DNA from: Pomphorhynchus laevis
Taxonomy: Eukaryota > Acanthocephala > Palaeacanthocephala > Echinorhynchida > Pomphorhynchidae
Length of the DNA stretch: 64,000 bases
Direction of reading: 5' to 3'
Assembly (NCBI GenBank): GCA_012934845.2
Contig: WNNJ02002317.1
Location: 1 to 64,000, forward strand
Shown here: positions 12,701-23,225 of the stretch, piece by piece
Layout: each line of letters begins with the position of its first letter
How positions within the stretch are numbered: the stretch's first letter is position 1
Position numbers and translations under genes: made by a program
Notes under the pieces: model-generated
Database searches by the model: none
The model's input: only the letters and a program-made list of their open reading frames with translations
What the model was told of the DNA's origin: nothing

Positions 12701-15700
12701 TGCTACTTGCAATTCTTCCGTCTTTAAATGAATTAAATTAAGTTTACATCTTTAACTGAAATGAAGTTTTAAAAAGCTTCACGTAGAATATAATGTTAGT
12801 AATAGTTGTGATCTTATATTGTAAATTATCTTTGAGTAGAATAATAAATAATAAATTAACAAGAACAAATGTAAATTTTAGGATTTAATTTTAATGATAA
12901 TTAAAATTGAACATATTTGTAGCTTAACGCCTATATATGAGTACTATTTAAAGTCAATATATTAGATTTACAACAAAAGGGGGTGCTAACTTATAACTGT
13001 AAAAATAAGTTAAAAGTTTTCGTATATCGCTAATTATGTACCAAAAATTGAAAATAAAATTGTAATTTTTCAGTTTTAACATCATAGCTCTGATATCATC
13101 AGCAGCAATATATTTCCTTCTTTAAAATGATAGCAGTAGCTATAGAAGTAAATAACTTAAAACGGATTTTTATTTTGTCTCGTAATTAAACACGGTATTG
13201 TCCCAATTCCGAAAATTCCATCATTCAACATATCCAAGATGCCTTTGAAATGCATCTTCCTTTTATCAAAATTGTGGAAAACATTGGACATAATCCTTTA
13301 TATTTGCATTAAACACCGAAGTGTGTCCTGCTAGTGCGTACTTCAATCCTTCATGACACATGAAAGACATGACATAATATCGTTTTTACAGATCCGACTT
13401 GGTAGCAAGTAATATCGATTACTGCTTAAAGGTGTACAAAATGTGAATTATACTATATACTACATACCTTCACGTGATTGCAAAGAATTTGCCATAACAA
13501 CATAAGATTGTTGATCTTAGAAAATGATTAATTAATTACACTAATATATTGCTACTTGTGATAAAATAAAATAGGATGCTTGTCGCTTATTCGCGTGAAT
13601 TTAGAAAGTTCATCTTTAAGTCTCTTCGCGGATTTAACACATTGTATAGCAATCCAAATAATTATTTAATTATTAATTGTTATATTTTGGTTGTTAATTA
13701 AATAACTATTTAACAAATAGTTAATAATTAATAAATAATTAAATTAAATTATTTATTAAATTATTTAATAAATTAAATGTATTACCAAATTAATAATTTA
13801 GTTATTTATATATTCCGAAATGAATATTCTGATTGAACAAATCGGGAAGACTAAGCAGCATAAACTGACTCTATGCTGTTTCGACTTTTGAGTTTCATCA
13901 GTAGGGGGCTGCTGCACATCTGGATTGAAGTGCAGCACCCTTAGACAGCTCAATAAGTCCTTCTAGTACACATCTATGTTCCTAGTTCATTAAAAATATA
14001 AAAGGGCTAGAATATTTCATCACTTCGTTTTTGTTTAGTTTTTGCTCAAGCTCTATCGTGTTGTTATAAACGGATTAATGTTTAGCTCAAAGAGGCTGAA
14101 GATGCTATGAGACGAAACGACTCAATGTTAGATCAAATACGGGAAGACTTGGCGTCTGCCAGAAATAAAATTACTGAGATAGGCGATCAGAATAGTATAT
14201 TGCAGAGAAAGGTAAGTAACATTAATATCTATTTTACAATTTACGATTAATAACGTATAATAATTGAAATTCGAGTAACATTACCATATTTACGGAATTG
14301 TGGTACGAATAATAGTAAAACGATTTAAATCATCAATTTAAAGTTACAATTATGTGTTAAAAATACTAGACTATAATATATACATGTACACAATAGATCA
14401 ATACAATTCCATGCAGTTTGTAATTACTAAATTATTTATAGAAATTACATAAAAGATAACTTCTAATTAGCGTATATAATACCATCAAAACCATGAGTAT
14501 GTTAATTTCAAAGATGTTTATTCATTAAGTAAATTTTCTTTATGAAGTAATTTTTTCAGAAATAAATCCATCCTGATCTGTATTTTAAAATATTTGAGAA
14601 CGATCAGGTATAATTGAAAGTCAACAAAATTATTTTGATATTTCGCTAGTAACTACAAGCATCTTCAGTAATTAGAAACCACTTAGTAATTATGAATTTG
14701 TATTAAATTCGTACATGGGGTAAAAACATTTCATTAGTTAAAATGTATGATGAAAGTTCTTTTGTATATTAAAATATCCTATGCATTATTCCACTGCGGG
14801 GGGCTCGTATCACTAGCCAATTTGAAGCTCAACAGCATCCTTAATTTGTTAAATCAGTTTTTTAATTTCACTTTTGCTGCAATTGGGTTGGGCATTTAAT
14901 AACATCAGCGCGCTTGCTAGCTCCACCAAATGATGGCAGTACGAACGGATAAAATGTGCCCTTAAGATTCAAGTAACCAGTTTACCGTAATCGTAATAAT
15001 TATTTAATTGATTATGGCAAATTATATTAACAAATATTTAAACATTTTAGATTTGTAATATCTATTTTATTTGTAAAAATTAATAAACTTTAGTCTATGG
15101 CCGACGAGGAAAAGATTAGAAAGCTAGAGGATAAGTTGGCAGATATACAACACAAAGACAACGAGGCCAATCAGTATAGAGATAATCAGCTCAGAAAGAT
15201 ACAGGATGAATATAACAATCTCCGTTCTGATTATCAGTCTCTGTTAGACGTTAAAATTTCTCTCGATCAAGAAATCTGCGCTTATCGAAAATTGTTGGAG
15301 AGCGAAGAGTCTAGACTAAATCTAAGTTTGCCAAACCGAACAAGTGAACATGATAGTGGCATTATCAGAAACGAATATCTTAGCCAAGGAGAATCACGTG
15401 ATCAATCTAGTCTTATAGATCATACTAGTAATTCTGACTCAATGCTGTCCCGCAGGAGCAGAGGAACGACTGGTGGCGAAAATAGCATTACACATGCAAC
15501 TAGCCAAGCGTCGAATATGAATCCAGAATGTGAGTCTTCAAATTCCATTATTGGCGATTCGATTATGACACGATCTGCGAGAAAGCGACGATTCGAAGAG
15601 CAGATTGACCAATCAAAGACGAGCTCCAGTTTCTCGTCCTCTTGTGTAAGAACCGGTGCAATCGAAATTTCCGAAGAAGATAATGAAAACGGATTGTTTC

Positions 15701-16189
15701 TGACTGTTTATAATAATTCGTCATCGGTATGTTTATAGCATTTTCAATTATATTATTTATTTTTCTAATAAATTAAATAAAATATATATAGTCTGTAAAC
15801 ATTGGTGGATGGCTTGTGCAACGTAAGTGCGTATCGGATGGTAAAATAACTGAATTTCGGTTCCCCTTGTCAACAATTCTTGGAAAGAATAAAAGCACAG
15901 TAATCTGGAGTTCACGACGAAAGTCATTTGTTACCAGTTCTCCACCAGATGTCTTTGTACTAACCTTCCAAGAATGGCCAGTCGGCGATCATACAATTAC
16001 AACAGTTAGAAGCTCGGACGGACAGGTATATGTATTATTCCAATATTAGCAACATTTACGGTTATTTCTTTTCTTGTAATTTAGGAAGCCTGTAAGCGCG
16101 AATCTACTCGCAGAGTCGAAAGAAGTCAATCTTCGCGATCAACGATGATTTCCAGACCAATGGATCCATCGGAAAAAAATTCAATTTAA
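3581..16189 (+). CDS. nuclear lamin, eight exons, no CaaX box
   Basis: Lamins are intermediate-filament proteins that form the meshwork under the inner nuclear membrane. My model joins 3581-3724, 9593-9768, 11558-11840, 12257-12424, 14086-14211, 15094-15726, 15792-16025 and 16085-16189; every junction is GT-AG and the frame stays open for 622 aa, a normal lamin length. Visible parts: a short head with an SP site just before the rod (usual place of a mitotic kinase site), coil 1A start ([17 protein letters not shown]), long lamin-type coil 1B, rod end ([19 protein letters not shown]), a basic NLS (SARKRRFE) and a lamin tail Ig-fold (GGWLV...). The last exon ends in ...DPSEKNSI with no Cys-aliphatic-aliphatic-X, so this isoform should not be farnesylated by the usual route. 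An alternative CaaX exon outside my model is possible. Introns 1 and 4 carry transposon debris. Confidence 0.93.
3905..4380 (+). repeat. two tandem copies of the ~380-bp dispersed repeat
   Basis: Copies start with TATCACAAG at about 3912 and 4230 and share GAAACGACTGA, CTGATGAGT, ATCAGC and AGGAGTGATAA. Each can form a stem between CTGATGGTAG-type and CTATCATCAG-type arms. In the second copy GGCAGC (4238-4243) before GAAAC pairs with GCTGCC (4280-4285) after CTGATGA. The same family occurs at 4555, 6880, 27060 (inverted) and 34080-35525 (inverted, tandem). Confidence 0.75.
4555..4760 (+). repeat. diverged copy of the dispersed repeat
   Basis: AGCAGTC (4575-4581) directly precedes GAAAC, and its exact complement GACTGCT (4617-4623) follows CTGACGA: a 7-bp helix enclosing hammerhead-like core blocks in type II order. 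It ends in the CTCCTGGACCACAG block shared with other copies. Confidence 0.6.
4800..5260 (-). mobile_element. Penelope-like element fragment (GIY-YIG end)
   Basis: On the - strand a decayed GIY-YIG nuclease piece ([11 protein letters not shown], near 5215) runs toward a 3' end at about 4810-4850 that carries a degenerate GAAGAAG...GGGCGAGACGTTT block like the PLE ends elsewhere. The reading frame is broken. It sits in lamin intron 1. Confidence 0.6.
5350..6480 (-). mobile_element. internally deleted LINE, same family as 61.4-64 kb
   Basis: Read on the - strand, an ORF1-like part (6004-6444, ending in a CCHC-like knuckle) is joined to the middle of ORF2 ([24 protein letters not shown] near 5900-6050) and then to the 3' part ([15 protein letters not shown], near 5600). 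The last two match the family member at 61440-63000; the EN and most of the RT are missing. A non-autonomous deletion derivative inside lamin intron 1. Confidence 0.75.
6880..7012 (+). repeat. dispersed repeat, left half split by a LINE
   Basis: Copy of the ~380-bp repeat starting TATCACAAGGCAACTGAAAC. It stops at GTCTGCT where LINE A begins; the right half resumes at 9420 with TCTGCT, so a short target duplication is visible. Confidence 0.75.
7013..9419 (+). mobile_element. LINE A, CR1/L2-like, 5' truncated
   Basis: Starts inside the ORF2 endonuclease (LDIVALP, SDHFLV). The longest piece is 6995-8050; later pieces carry [17 protein letters not shown] (about 8492) and the C-terminal region to 9328. 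Frames are broken several times. The 3' end holds a short stem (GTGTGC-type) and ATTTGCCACATTAAAAA, matching LINE copies B, C and D. ORF2 of this family is an endonuclease plus reverse transcriptase for target-primed insertion. It is inserted into a dispersed repeat in lamin intron 1, in the sense orientation. Confidence 0.85.
9420..9510 (+). repeat. dispersed repeat, right half
   Basis: Continues the repeat interrupted at 7012: TCTGCT, GTAATCGAACTCCGG, GGCTCCCGGAG-like block. Compare 4320-4350 and 4060-4080. Confidence 0.7.
9593..9768 (+). CDS. lamin exon 2: coil 1A/1B
   Basis: Follows TTTATTTAG. Encodes the end of coil 1A and early coil 1B with the lamin signature [12 protein letters not shown]. 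Ends two bases into a codon, completed by exon 3. Confidence 0.9.
9769..11557 (+). other. lamin intron 2 with degenerate short tandem repeat
   Basis: No second gene is visible. Between about 9990 and 10150 a loose tandem of CAGATAGCTGTTGAT-like units occurs at least five times with decay. The rest is AT-rich. Confidence 0.5.
11558..11840 (+). CDS. lamin exon 3: coil 1B
   Basis: Follows TGCTTCTAG. 94 codons after the split codon. Contains [20 protein letters not shown], a strongly conserved coil 1B block in lamins. Confidence 0.93.
12257..12424 (+). CDS. lamin exon 4: linker L12 and coil 2 start
   Basis: 56 codons between TTATCACAG and GTAAGT, heptad-rich and charged, phase 0 at both ends. 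Confidence 0.9.
12425..13839 (+). other. lamin intron 4, left part
   Basis: AT-rich, with a small GGTTTTAATAA-type tandem near 12615-12655. No coding motif seen. Confidence 0.45.
13840..13990 (-). repeat. repeat with degenerate hammerhead motif
   Basis: On the - strand CTGATGA (13895-13901) is followed by a hairpin with ACT/AGT arms, GAAAC (13878-13882), then stem III arms CAGCATA/TATGCTG (7 bp; 13857-13862 side and 13872-13878) and a GCU where a GUH cleavage triplet is expected. Three stem I pairs (CUA/UAG) are possible. Upstream a second hairpin GCTGCAC/GTGCAGC occurs. Mismatches at the base of stem II and at position 16.1 suggest an inactive relic. It lies in lamin intron 4. Confidence 0.5.
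14086..14211 (+). CDS. lamin exon 5: coil 2
   Basis: 42 codons between AATGTTTAG and GTAAGT, coiled-coil sequence, phase 0 at both ends. Confidence 0.9.
14212..15093 (+). other. lamin intron 5
   Basis: AT-rich, no repeat family or coding motif recognised. Confidence 0.45.
15094..15726 (+). CDS. lamin exon 6: coil 2 end, NLS, start of tail fold
   Basis: 211 codons. Holds the end of the rod ([20 protein letters not shown]), a Ser/Thr-rich linker, the basic [11 protein letters not shown] and the first strands of the lamin tail domain (GAIEISEED). Confidence 0.95.
15792..16025 (+). CDS. lamin exon 7: lamin tail domain
   Basis: 78 codons. Holds the GGW motif and the rest of the Ig-like lamin tail domain up to TTVRSSDGQ. 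Confidence 0.93.
16085..16189 (+). CDS. lamin exon 8: C-terminal tail, no CaaX
   Basis: 34 codons plus TAA. Arg- and Ser-rich tail ending [12 protein letters not shown]. No Cys lies near the end. Confidence 0.85.
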   Translation, partial: EACKRESTRRVERSQSSRSTMISRPMDPSEKNSI

Positions 16190-16363
16190 ATAAACACACA
16201 CTCAAAGTCGTCAACGTCAAAATAAGAAAATACAACGAAACAACTTTCGGTAAATACCATTTGTATTAATTCGATCAGAAACAATTTGATTTTCAATGCA
16301 AATTACTTAATTATATCTTCATATTTTTTGTACTATACATAAATGAAATATCTTAATCTCAAA

Positions 16364-16369
16364 AATAAA
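16364..16369 (+). terminator. candidate lamin poly(A) signal
   Basis: AATAAA about 175 bp after the lamin stop codon, the first well-spaced canonical hexamer; other AT-rich hexamers lie nearby. Confidence 0.4.
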
Positions 16370-16399
16370 TTTTATAACCCGTTATTTTCATGAACCGAT

Positions 16400-16790
16400 T
16401 AGCAGATACTATGTAATAAGAAGTCATAAGAAGGAACTGCTACGTTATCAGGTTTTGGACCATATTACTCCGCCCAATATTGCAGCGGAACCAAATATAT
16501 AATACCAATGATGCATATTTTCTGATGTAATGTGTATATCTAGATTAATATATTATTCTAACTCAGAATATATTATTTAATATCTATTCATAAAAATATT
16601 CCACTTAAGAGATTAAATTTATTTTTAATAATATTTTAATGATTTATACCTTTTACGATTTTATAGTAATCTAGTTTAAAATGTGGATCAAATATGATTC
16701 TCAAGAAAATCAATTTATCATTACAAATTATGTCAATACGTAAAATTGTAAATTGATCATAAAATCAACAATAATACAAGTATATTAATT
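16400..16790 (-). mobile_element. decayed copy of the 42-kb RT element
   Basis: The - strand matches, with many differences, the end of the RT reading frame and 3' tail of the element at 42391-44098 (compare GCTACGTTATCAGG with GCTATGCTATCAGG, and ATAAAAATATTCCACTTAAGAG with its counterpart near 42780). An old insertion just downstream of the lamin gene. Confidence 0.65.
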
Positions 16791-17137
16791 CGTGTACAGA
16801 TATATTATAATATCATTAACTTTTAATATTTGGTCAGGTCTTCAAATGCTAGCCATTACTTTGATTTTCTGATTATCAAATAACGGTTTATAATAATTGC
16901 CTAACTGAAAAATGTAGAAAGATAATAAAATTAGTCAAATTGACTAATTGACAATTTAAACTTGTGCTAAAATTGTTTGACAAATTAATTCTACCTGAGA
17001 AATTGTCAAATGCAGTTGATATTAGCCATTTATCGCAAACATACGCAGTTCTTGCAAAAATATTTATAATATCGCCAATATTTTAAATTTAATATTGATG
17101 TACTAATACAATTGTTATCAGTTAACTGGTGAAGATA

Positions 17138-17536
17138 CAAATACGAAAGAATTTGCTTCATTTTTTAGTATTAGACACGAACAGCAAAGTTTAAACCTGC
17201 ATGTATTTTACAACCTTCGTCGGGAAGCTTAACCCGGAATGCGCCTACCACAGACGCCTAGCCCCTAATGGGGCGTTTCGACTTTAGTCTACTCATCACT
17301 ACAGGGTGGTCTCACCAGTGTGGTCTGGTAGCTACACAACTTCGAAGATCTTTAGTATACCCATGTAGTGATGAATAGATATAGTTGAGGTCAAAACACC
17401 TCATTGGGGGCAAGGGATCTATGGTAGGCGCATTCCGGGTTATGCTTCCAGACGAAGTTTGTAAAAATCATGCAGTTTAAACTTTCCTGTTCGTGTCTAA
17501 TACTAAATAAGTGAAACCAATTCTTTCGTATTTTTG
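17138..17536. repeat. large foldback element
   Basis: Arms of about 165-170 bp (17138-17303 and 17364-17536) are inverted copies with scattered differences, around a 60-bp spacer. No protein is encoded. In the left arm, - strand, a hammerhead-like order appears: GUGAUGA, GACU/AGUC hairpin, GAAAC, stem ACGCC/GGCGU, GUC. The first core base is G in both arms instead of C, so a working ribozyme is unlikely. Confidence 0.7.
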
Positions 17537-17539
17537 TTG

Positions 17540-20350
17540 TCATTAATGTAATAGGAATGTCTAAGAATTATATTATGTTAGTATTTAATTTATATCCGAT
17601 TCAGGCACGGACCACAAAGTCGGTGGGAACGCGACATCTACTTCTTATAAGGAATTAGATCAGTTATCTACGATTTTCTAGAATTCAAATTATTTATCAC
17701 TTGAGATTTTTTATCGAGCAGTATTTTTATGAACTGATAAATATATTATACGCAATGTATTATAATAAAGATTAGAGGTCATTAGGAGGTGCTGTTGATT
17801 TAAACTTTGTCATTTAATAAAATTCAGGAATTTTTAATTTCAACATTAGGTTTACAAAATGAAAACCAACGCCACCTTATTTAAACAAGCGCAAACATTA
17901 TTAATTATACATTATTTCTATTTGATAAATTCATTAATGGGAAAGCAACTAGCAAGAACAACAAATTTATTAAATAAATTTTCAAACGCTTCGGCGTTCA
18001 TCTTTATATTTTAATAAGGTTGTATTACATGAAGTGTTAACATTTACTTAAGGTCTTTACTCTTAGTTCTCGTATTGATAATTTTAACAAGAGTCGTATC
18101 TTGCTAAAAGAGATGACACTTTTAATTTATTAATTTTCAACTTAAAAATATTAAAAAGCAATTTGCAAATAAATCTCGTAATTTATCAATTTATTACTCA
18201 ATCCAATCTATTTATATTGAATATATTTATATTAAGATATATTTATATCAAATTATATCCTCGATACTATTTATACAAATCTACATAAAAATCAAATGTA
18301 ATTTTATTTAATATCAGTATTACCAATATTAAAATACTAATATCAATTAATATTACTCACAAATTATTTATATTCCACACAAAGGTCTCTCATTGCAATT
18401 ACAGGTTTTTCTGTTATTTATACATTTTTGATTAATTTTTCTGTTTTATTACTGTATGCTCATAAGGAACATCATAGACCTTATAAATGTGGTGTACTTA
18501 TCTACTTAGCCGATTCATTTAAATGCCATGGACTTTGTGTATAATCTTAATCATAAAAATCGCATTATATTCGTAAACGCTATATTGTACAAATGTTAAT
18601 AGTACGAAGTTTCTTATCCAGGTTTTGTGTCTGGTTAAATTATATTGAGAACCTAGTAATGCCATGTAATAATGTAGATTTTACATCAGGAATCAATCAC
18701 TGAATAATATTTTTATAAATTAAGGATGATGCAAATTTTTATGGTAAAACGCTTGGACAAATAACTACGTTATTTAGGTAAATAACATTTGAACAATGGC
18801 ATTGCATATATTTGCATACTCAACGAATACAACACACCGTTCCGTGTAATTACGAATAAATCAATTTTCATGGACATCTATAAAACAGCTAAACTATTTA
18901 TATTTAAATAGTTTAGTTAGAATTGGAAAATTACCAAAATCGACATGAATTGTATATATTTCTTCGACTACTAATAACGACCTTATCAGACAATAATAAG
19001 TTTTATTTTGTTCTTGATCATATAGAATATAGATAAATATTATATTTTCCGACAATGCTTTTAGAATCCAATTGTTCCATAGGTTAACTTTCAAGTTATA
19101 TTTTTTATTATTCTTAGACAAAGTACGTATTTTATAAAATTCTCGTATTTTAAATTTAGCTGGCAATGGCAAATACAATGCACTAGCAATCAAACTTGAA
19201 AAATATCCGTGTTTTTATCTACCCGAATTTTGATGTTGTATGGTGTTTTCATTATATATATTCTTTTTCACTTTTTCTACGGAAGAAACCTAGTTGTTTT
19301 TATATTTATTTCGGCGTGTGTGCATTATTTACTTTAACACTGTGAAAAATTGGAAGTCAGAAAAGATAAGAGTATTTATATGAAAATAAAAACACAAAAA
19401 AACATAAACAATCTATAAAAACAAATTATATTTATTATTTATAAATATAATAATTGATCATTTTTAAAATTAATGTAGTTATTACGCTATCTTTGAATAT
19501 ACACAACTTTCTGCATAATAAATATAAGCAATATATATATTTAATACTATTCGATGATATTTATTAATAAATCCAGTCTATATAAAAAAATTTTGTATTA
19601 TCATAATAAACAATAAATATTATGCGATGAAAATATCCGAATGTACACAAAACTAAAATCATAGGATAATTATGCTAACATGTTTGAGCACAAATATATA
19701 TCAACGTTTGATCATATTATGAAGGACACAAAAACATCGATTCATATTGTCAAATATGAATCGATGTCTATTTACTGAAAAATTGTGAGTATCATATGAT
19801 AATGCAAATCACAGAAAACAGAAATATTGACGAGTAACAAAAACGAAATGACATTTGAAAATGATTTATGTGCGTGTTGAAATAAATAAAAAACATTATT
19901 TACCTTATTTTAGTTTTCAATGTGATATATTACAAATAATTTCATAATATTATTTAATAATGTGAATTAAATAATTATAAATAAAATTAATAGTGTATTA
20001 ATGCTATAAAAATATCAATGATATTATATATATCATAATATCCTTCGGGTTGTTAAACTATGACATTATATTTTCTTATTTGGTTAAAATATATATTTAA
20101 TTTAAGGTCATTTTATCACATTTATTATGCTTATTTTATCAGCTATATGAAAAATAAAATTGGTCATTATATTATATCAATAAAATATTTGCAATAAAGT
20201 ATGATATATAATTATAGATAATCTATATAAAATATAATATAATAAATTATATACAAGATATATATATCATTTAAAATATATTATTAAATTTATAATAACA
20301 TATTATAATGTTATTATATTATAATGTTATAATATTATATATGCACTCGG
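17540..20350. other. AT-rich intergenic sequence
   Basis: No gene, repeat family or RNA gene recognised. Short frames here look like chance (for example a 99-aa Lys/Ile/Leu-rich frame at 18894-19193 on the - strand without family resemblance). Confidence 0.5.
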
Positions 20351-20356
20351 AATAAC

Positions 20357-21116
20357 GGTTGACAGGAAAAATCTTGTATATTTTTTGTTTTTTCTTGTTA
20401 AGAAATTTTTGTTGTATCATAATATATAGGTTCTTCCTGATGTGGAGGATGTCAAGTATCTTGAAGTATTGTTCTCGAGGGACGGCAGGAACATCAAGGA
20501 GATTGAGAAGCGGATTTGTGCAGCTAACGCAGCAATGTGTTCTTTGTACAGGTCTGTTGTATTGAAGCGGGAGTTGAGTCTTCGGGCGAAGGTTTCGGTT
20601 TACCACACAATCTTCGTTCCTATCTTAACCTATGGTCATGATAGTTGGGTTATGACCGAAAGGATAATATCTCGGATACAGGCGACTGAAATGCGATTCC
20701 TTCGTGGTGTAGCTGGTCTTAGCCTTAGGGATAAGATTAGGAATTCGGTCATCCAGTATGGACTCTGAGTAAATTCGCTGCTTCTCCAGATCGAAGAAAG
20801 TCAGCTGAGGTGGCTAGAAAACTGAGGATGTCTAAGGATCGCCTTCCTCGGAGGTTTTTCAGACCGGATTCTCTGAAAAGAGACCTCGAGGAAGACCTCG
20901 ATACCGGTGGAGAGATCAAATCTCGAAACTGGCCGAAGACCGCCTTAGGCTATCTGAAAGTGAACTCTGGTTTGTCGCCCAGGATCGCGATTCCTGGAGT
21001 AGTTTAGTTCCTGCACTGCCTCCACGACCCGACACACAAACCAAAAGGTTGACAGGAAAAATCTTGTATATTGTTTGTATTTTATTGTCAAGAAATTGTT
21101 GTTGTATTATGATATA
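20357..21116 (+). mobile_element. LINE 3' fragment between 70-bp direct repeats
   Basis: 20442-20768 encodes the C-terminal region after a LINE RT: KRICAANAAMCSLYRS, VYHTIFVPILTYGHDSW, ATEMRFLRGVAG. In another frame RGRPRYRW follows near 20890, the usual tail motif of such ORF2s. The piece is bounded by direct repeats 20357-20426 and 21047-21116, about 63 of 70 positions equal. They may be an unusually long target duplication that has aged. The clade is not assigned. Confidence 0.7.
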
Positions 21117-21535
21117 AAATATATTATAAGTGATATATTAGCTAACTGCAATCATCCTCAGTACAAAATTTTGAAAAATGTACAACAAAATCAAAATATA
21201 TAGTTTGTTCACGACGCAGCAAATCAAAGTGTCCAAAATCATTTCCAGAATCATGTTTAACGCAGCGCAGTAGATCAAACAACTAGATGTGTCCCTTTTG
21301 TGTTAAAATAAAAATTAAGCACTGAAAATTAACTAGGTACAAAATGAAACAGATAATACTTAAAATCAAAATAAAATTAAAATAAATCAGCATAAATAAT
21401 AAAATTAAAAATTAAAAGTTATCAATTGCATTACATAAAATAATAAATTTAACAAACAAAACATTTAATTATAATTTTAAAATATTAGTTATAGGATCAA
21501 TATCCGATTTATTATTACACATTAACGTATTTTTA
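21117..21535. other. AT-rich sequence
   Basis: Nothing recognisable. Confidence 0.4.
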
Positions 21536-21539
21536 TTTT

Positions 21540-23135
21540 TAATCATAAAATATGCTTCCTGAATTCTCCGTTCTAAAATATTGTTTTCCAAGGAAATTAT
21601 TACACTAGTAATAAAATATATTGTATGTTATTGTTTAAGAAACAGTCCATAACAGCGCCGGATCCTGTTCATCTTTTTAACAGAATATTTATGTTGGTCA
21701 ATACTTTTGGCGAACCTTGAAAGGTTCGAAAAGGGACAGAAATAAAACAATTGTTTATAACAGAAAAATGCCCAAAATAAAAAACTTATTTAAACGTAAG
21801 CATGATTTAAATCAAGATGGTGTTGTATATCAAATACATGGTATTTGATATACAACACCATATTGATTTAAATCATGCTTACGTTTAAATAAGTTTTTTA
21901 TTTTGGGCATTTTTCTGTTATAAACAATTGTTTTTTTTCTGCCCTTTTTCGAACCTTTCATGTGTTTAATCATTTTGGTGTTCCATTTATCATTAATATA
22001 GGGTATACCCATGTATTTTGATTCCAGTTGAGACCATTTCGTCCTAACATTAATTTCTTTGAAATAAGATTTTTTAATTGCCCAAGTAGGATGTCCACTA
22101 GTTATTAGGCTCTTAATAATTATATTATTCCTCTTCTTTATTATTTAGATCCTAGAGCAGATTTCATAGGCTCTAAAGCAAATATATTAAGCAGCGGAAA
22201 TCTTCCACTTCCTAGGTATCGATTCTCGAATTAATAATGTTAGGATATTCGTTAATCTTTTGGAAACATCAGTTTCAACTATCTTAGTGGGTGATCTAAT
22301 TATTTTAACATCTAGGAATGATAAAACCATTTTCTTCCTTCGTTAATGTCCAATGAACATTATCATCTGCATTATTTAAGATATTCGAGAAGAGATTTGG
22401 ATCACACTGTTTCTTTAAAAGAATAAAAGTACCAACTACAAACCTAAGCCATGTGTGAATTACATCACTATTTTTAAGATGTGTCAATTTTCAATTCCTT
22501 ATTTATAATTCTGCAAATACTGGTACTAGAGGATTCCTCAAGTTGATCAACCATCAACTTGGTTCCTCATTTCATCTCTAAATTTAAAATTAATATTTGA
22601 TGTACACAATTTTATCAAGTGACACAATCGTCAACATCTAAGTGTTTCCCAAACTCAGTACCGACCAATAACTCCGATGCTACTTTTTTAGCCTCTAATA
22701 AAAGGAAATTAGTGAAAAGTGAGATAACATCAAGTGAAAGCATTATTTTGTCCGAAATATCAACATCCTTTTTGCGTTTTGCAAACCGTATACCATCCGT
22801 TGCGTAAGAAAAATTTTCATTATTTAAATTATTATGAATCACCTTAGCTACATATGAATATGCATTATAAGTAGCTATGATTGGACAGGCAGAGTGTACA
22901 GGTTTGTTAATTTTTGGTAAAATATACATAAAACTATGCTTTGAGTTTCTTGAAATGAACATATTTAATAAGGTTTCATTAAATTTCCCTCTTCTATTTA
23001 ATATTTTAAGAAAATTGTTGTATTCAGATTCTGTTCTTAAGGTTGGATCACTCTTTAGTTTCTTGAATTTATAATTTAAGATTGAATGACTTAATTGAAT
23101 ATATTCAGTTTTATTCAAACAACAAAACAAACACT
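21540..23135 (-). mobile_element. Penelope-like element, decayed, 3' end rearranged
   Basis: On the - strand: RT part 22615-23130 (YILPKINKPVHSACPIIATYN, LSLDVISLFTN), a thumb-region piece 22305-22487, then 21830-22012 ending at the GIY-YIG start (YGVVYQIPC). A C-terminal GIY-YIG nuclease after the RT is the canonical PLE order. The nuclease is cut off by a palindrome (21718-21960). Frames are broken, so it is inactive. It differs clearly from the PLE copies at 27-34 kb. Confidence 0.75.
21718..21960. repeat. 120-bp-arm palindrome inside the PLE
   Basis: Arms 21718-21837 and 21841-21960 are almost exact inverse copies around 3 nt (ATG). The arms are the PLE segment just before the GIY-YIG domain, so the element was folded back on itself at this point. 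Confidence 0.85.
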
Positions 23136-23225
23136 CTTATCTGACATGCAAACAACAATATTATCCCTATTGATAATAACCCTATTGATATAAATGCTCA
23201 ACATGCCACTCTTTCTTAATCCAAT

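Noticed and set aside
18894-19193. 99-aa frame on the - strand
   Set aside because: Low-complexity Lys/Ile/Asn/Leu composition as expected from AT-rich DNA, no conserved motif, no splice or family evidence.
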